From assembly GCA_947523045.1 (NCBI GenBank), contig CANNUR010000069.1, positions 1-13,018 of the forward strand: a stretch of 13,018 bases of DNA. Reading direction: 5' to 3'. This DNA comes from an uncultured Prosthecobacter sp. GTDB lineage: Bacteria; Verrucomicrobiota; Verrucomicrobiia; Verrucomicrobiales; Verrucomicrobiaceae. The position numbers and the translations under genes were made by a program. This document shows positions 12,565 through 13,018 of this stretch, in pieces. The notes beneath the pieces are model-generated. The model saw only the letters and a program-made list of their open reading frames with translations. It was not told the origin of the DNA and ran no database searches. Every line of letters begins with the position of its first letter. Within the stretch, counting starts at the first letter, position 1.

Positions 12565-13014
12565 TCAGGGCAGTTCTTCGAGATCCTGCAGATCTTTGAA
12601 GCGACCGCTGGCTTTTTTGTTGGCCTTCAGATCCGCCAAACCGATGAACGGTACTTGCAGGCGGCCGATTTTGGCATGGACGCGCCTCTCGTAGCAGGGG
12701 CCAAAGTCCACGCCGGGAATGCGCGAAAAGATTTCCAGACGCATGGGTTCGAACCCCATGCGAATGATGTCATTTTGCCGGGTGATCATCTCCGTGGTGA
12801 CATCCTCACCGTGGAAGCCGAAGTCTCTCAAAACACGAACAACGCGCTCGGCATTCTCCTGTGAAGCATCCACCCAAATGTCCAAATCACCCGTGTAACG
12901 AGGGCGTGAGTGATGCACCACGGCGTAGCCGCCGATCACCATGAAGCGGACTTCATGGTCCAGGCACAATTTCAAGAACTCTTTGAAGTCGGCGGCGACT
13001 TGGATCCTTGCCAT
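12565..13014 (-). CDS. Small DNA polymerase beta-like nucleotidyltransferase (MNT/AbiEii-related)
   Basis: The 149-aa protein has the minimal nucleotidyltransferase core: GGYAVVHHSRPRYTGDLDIWVD at about 28-49 supplies the GG...TxDxD motif with metal-binding D43 and D45. The third acidic position is E94 (RLEIF), where most members have Asp. The C-terminus (IGLADLKANKKASGRFKDLQDLEEL, from 124) is the usual ending, in which lysines and arginines contact the nucleotide. Related proteins transfer nucleotides onto tRNA or proteins in toxin-antitoxin systems, while many are uncharacterised. The ATG at 13014 is four bases from the window edge, so upstream partners cannot be seen; none lies downstream, where the SDR gene converges. 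Its base composition is visibly lower in GC than its neighbours, suggesting horizontal acquisition. Confidence 0.85.
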   Translation of the reverse strand: MARIQVAADFKEFLKLCLDHEVRFMVIGGYAVVHHSRPRYTGDLDIWVDASQENAERVVRVLRDFGFHGEDVTTEMITRQNDIIRMGFEPMRLEIFSRIPGVDFGPCYERRVHAKIGRLQVPFIGLADLKANKKASGRFKDLQDLEELP

Positions 13015-13018
13015 AGAG

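Noticed and set aside
1..13018. CRISPR array, insertion sequence or integrase
   Set aside because: No regularly spaced repeats, transposase or integrase motifs, or paired terminal repeats were found in the window.

Overview
The window is GC-rich, densely packed bacterial DNA with short gaps, frequent strand switches and several overlapping start/stop pairs. The gene families (a pyrR-pyrB pair, an exported PF12831-type FAD oxidoreductase, several Gfo/Idh/MocA and SDR enzymes, a chromosomal ParA ATPase) and the near absence of Shine-Dalgarno sequences would suit a Verrucomicrobiota (Opitutales-like) chromosome. That placement is inference from gene content only; no rRNA is present.

Layout. (1) 1-999, minus strand: pyrR and the first part of pyrB, overlapping as ATGA. 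pyrB runs off the left edge and has an unexpected sequence where its active-site region should begin. (2) 1094-2915, plus strand: a NUDIX hydrolase and, 10 bp later, a RhlB-like glycosyltransferase. (3) 2928-4079, minus strand: an M20 metallopeptidase/deacylase. (4) 4235-6689, plus strand: a seven-helix YwaF/TMEM164-type membrane protein whose stop codon lies in a 10-bp perfect hairpin, then an exported FAD-dependent oxidoreductase. (5) 6729-7643, minus strand: a short NagA-type amidohydrolase reduced to its catalytic barrel. (6) 7720-9199, minus strand: a ParA/MinD-like ATPase overlapping by 20 nt a proline-rich protein whose C-terminal domain resembles Roadblock/LC7.

(7) 9200-9764: the only sizeable gap, less GC-rich than its surroundings. 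It holds tRNA-Val(GAC) with an encoded CCA and a plausible promoter, a G-quadruplex-type motif, several inverted repeats and one doubtful small ORF. (8) 9765-12525, plus strand: an operon of two dissimilar Gfo/Idh/MocA oxidoreductases (overlapping as ATGA) and an SDR with an enlarged active-site loop. It probably forms a sugar-modifying or sugar-catabolising pathway and is preceded by two adjacent palindromes. (9) 12565-13014, minus strand: a small DNA polymerase beta-like nucleotidyltransferase, less GC-rich than the rest.

Most genes are metabolic housekeeping or carbohydrate-related. The best candidates for something undescribed are the ParA/Roadblock-like pair and the three-oxidoreductase operon. 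The pyrB insertion and the structured tRNA-flanking gap also merit a look.
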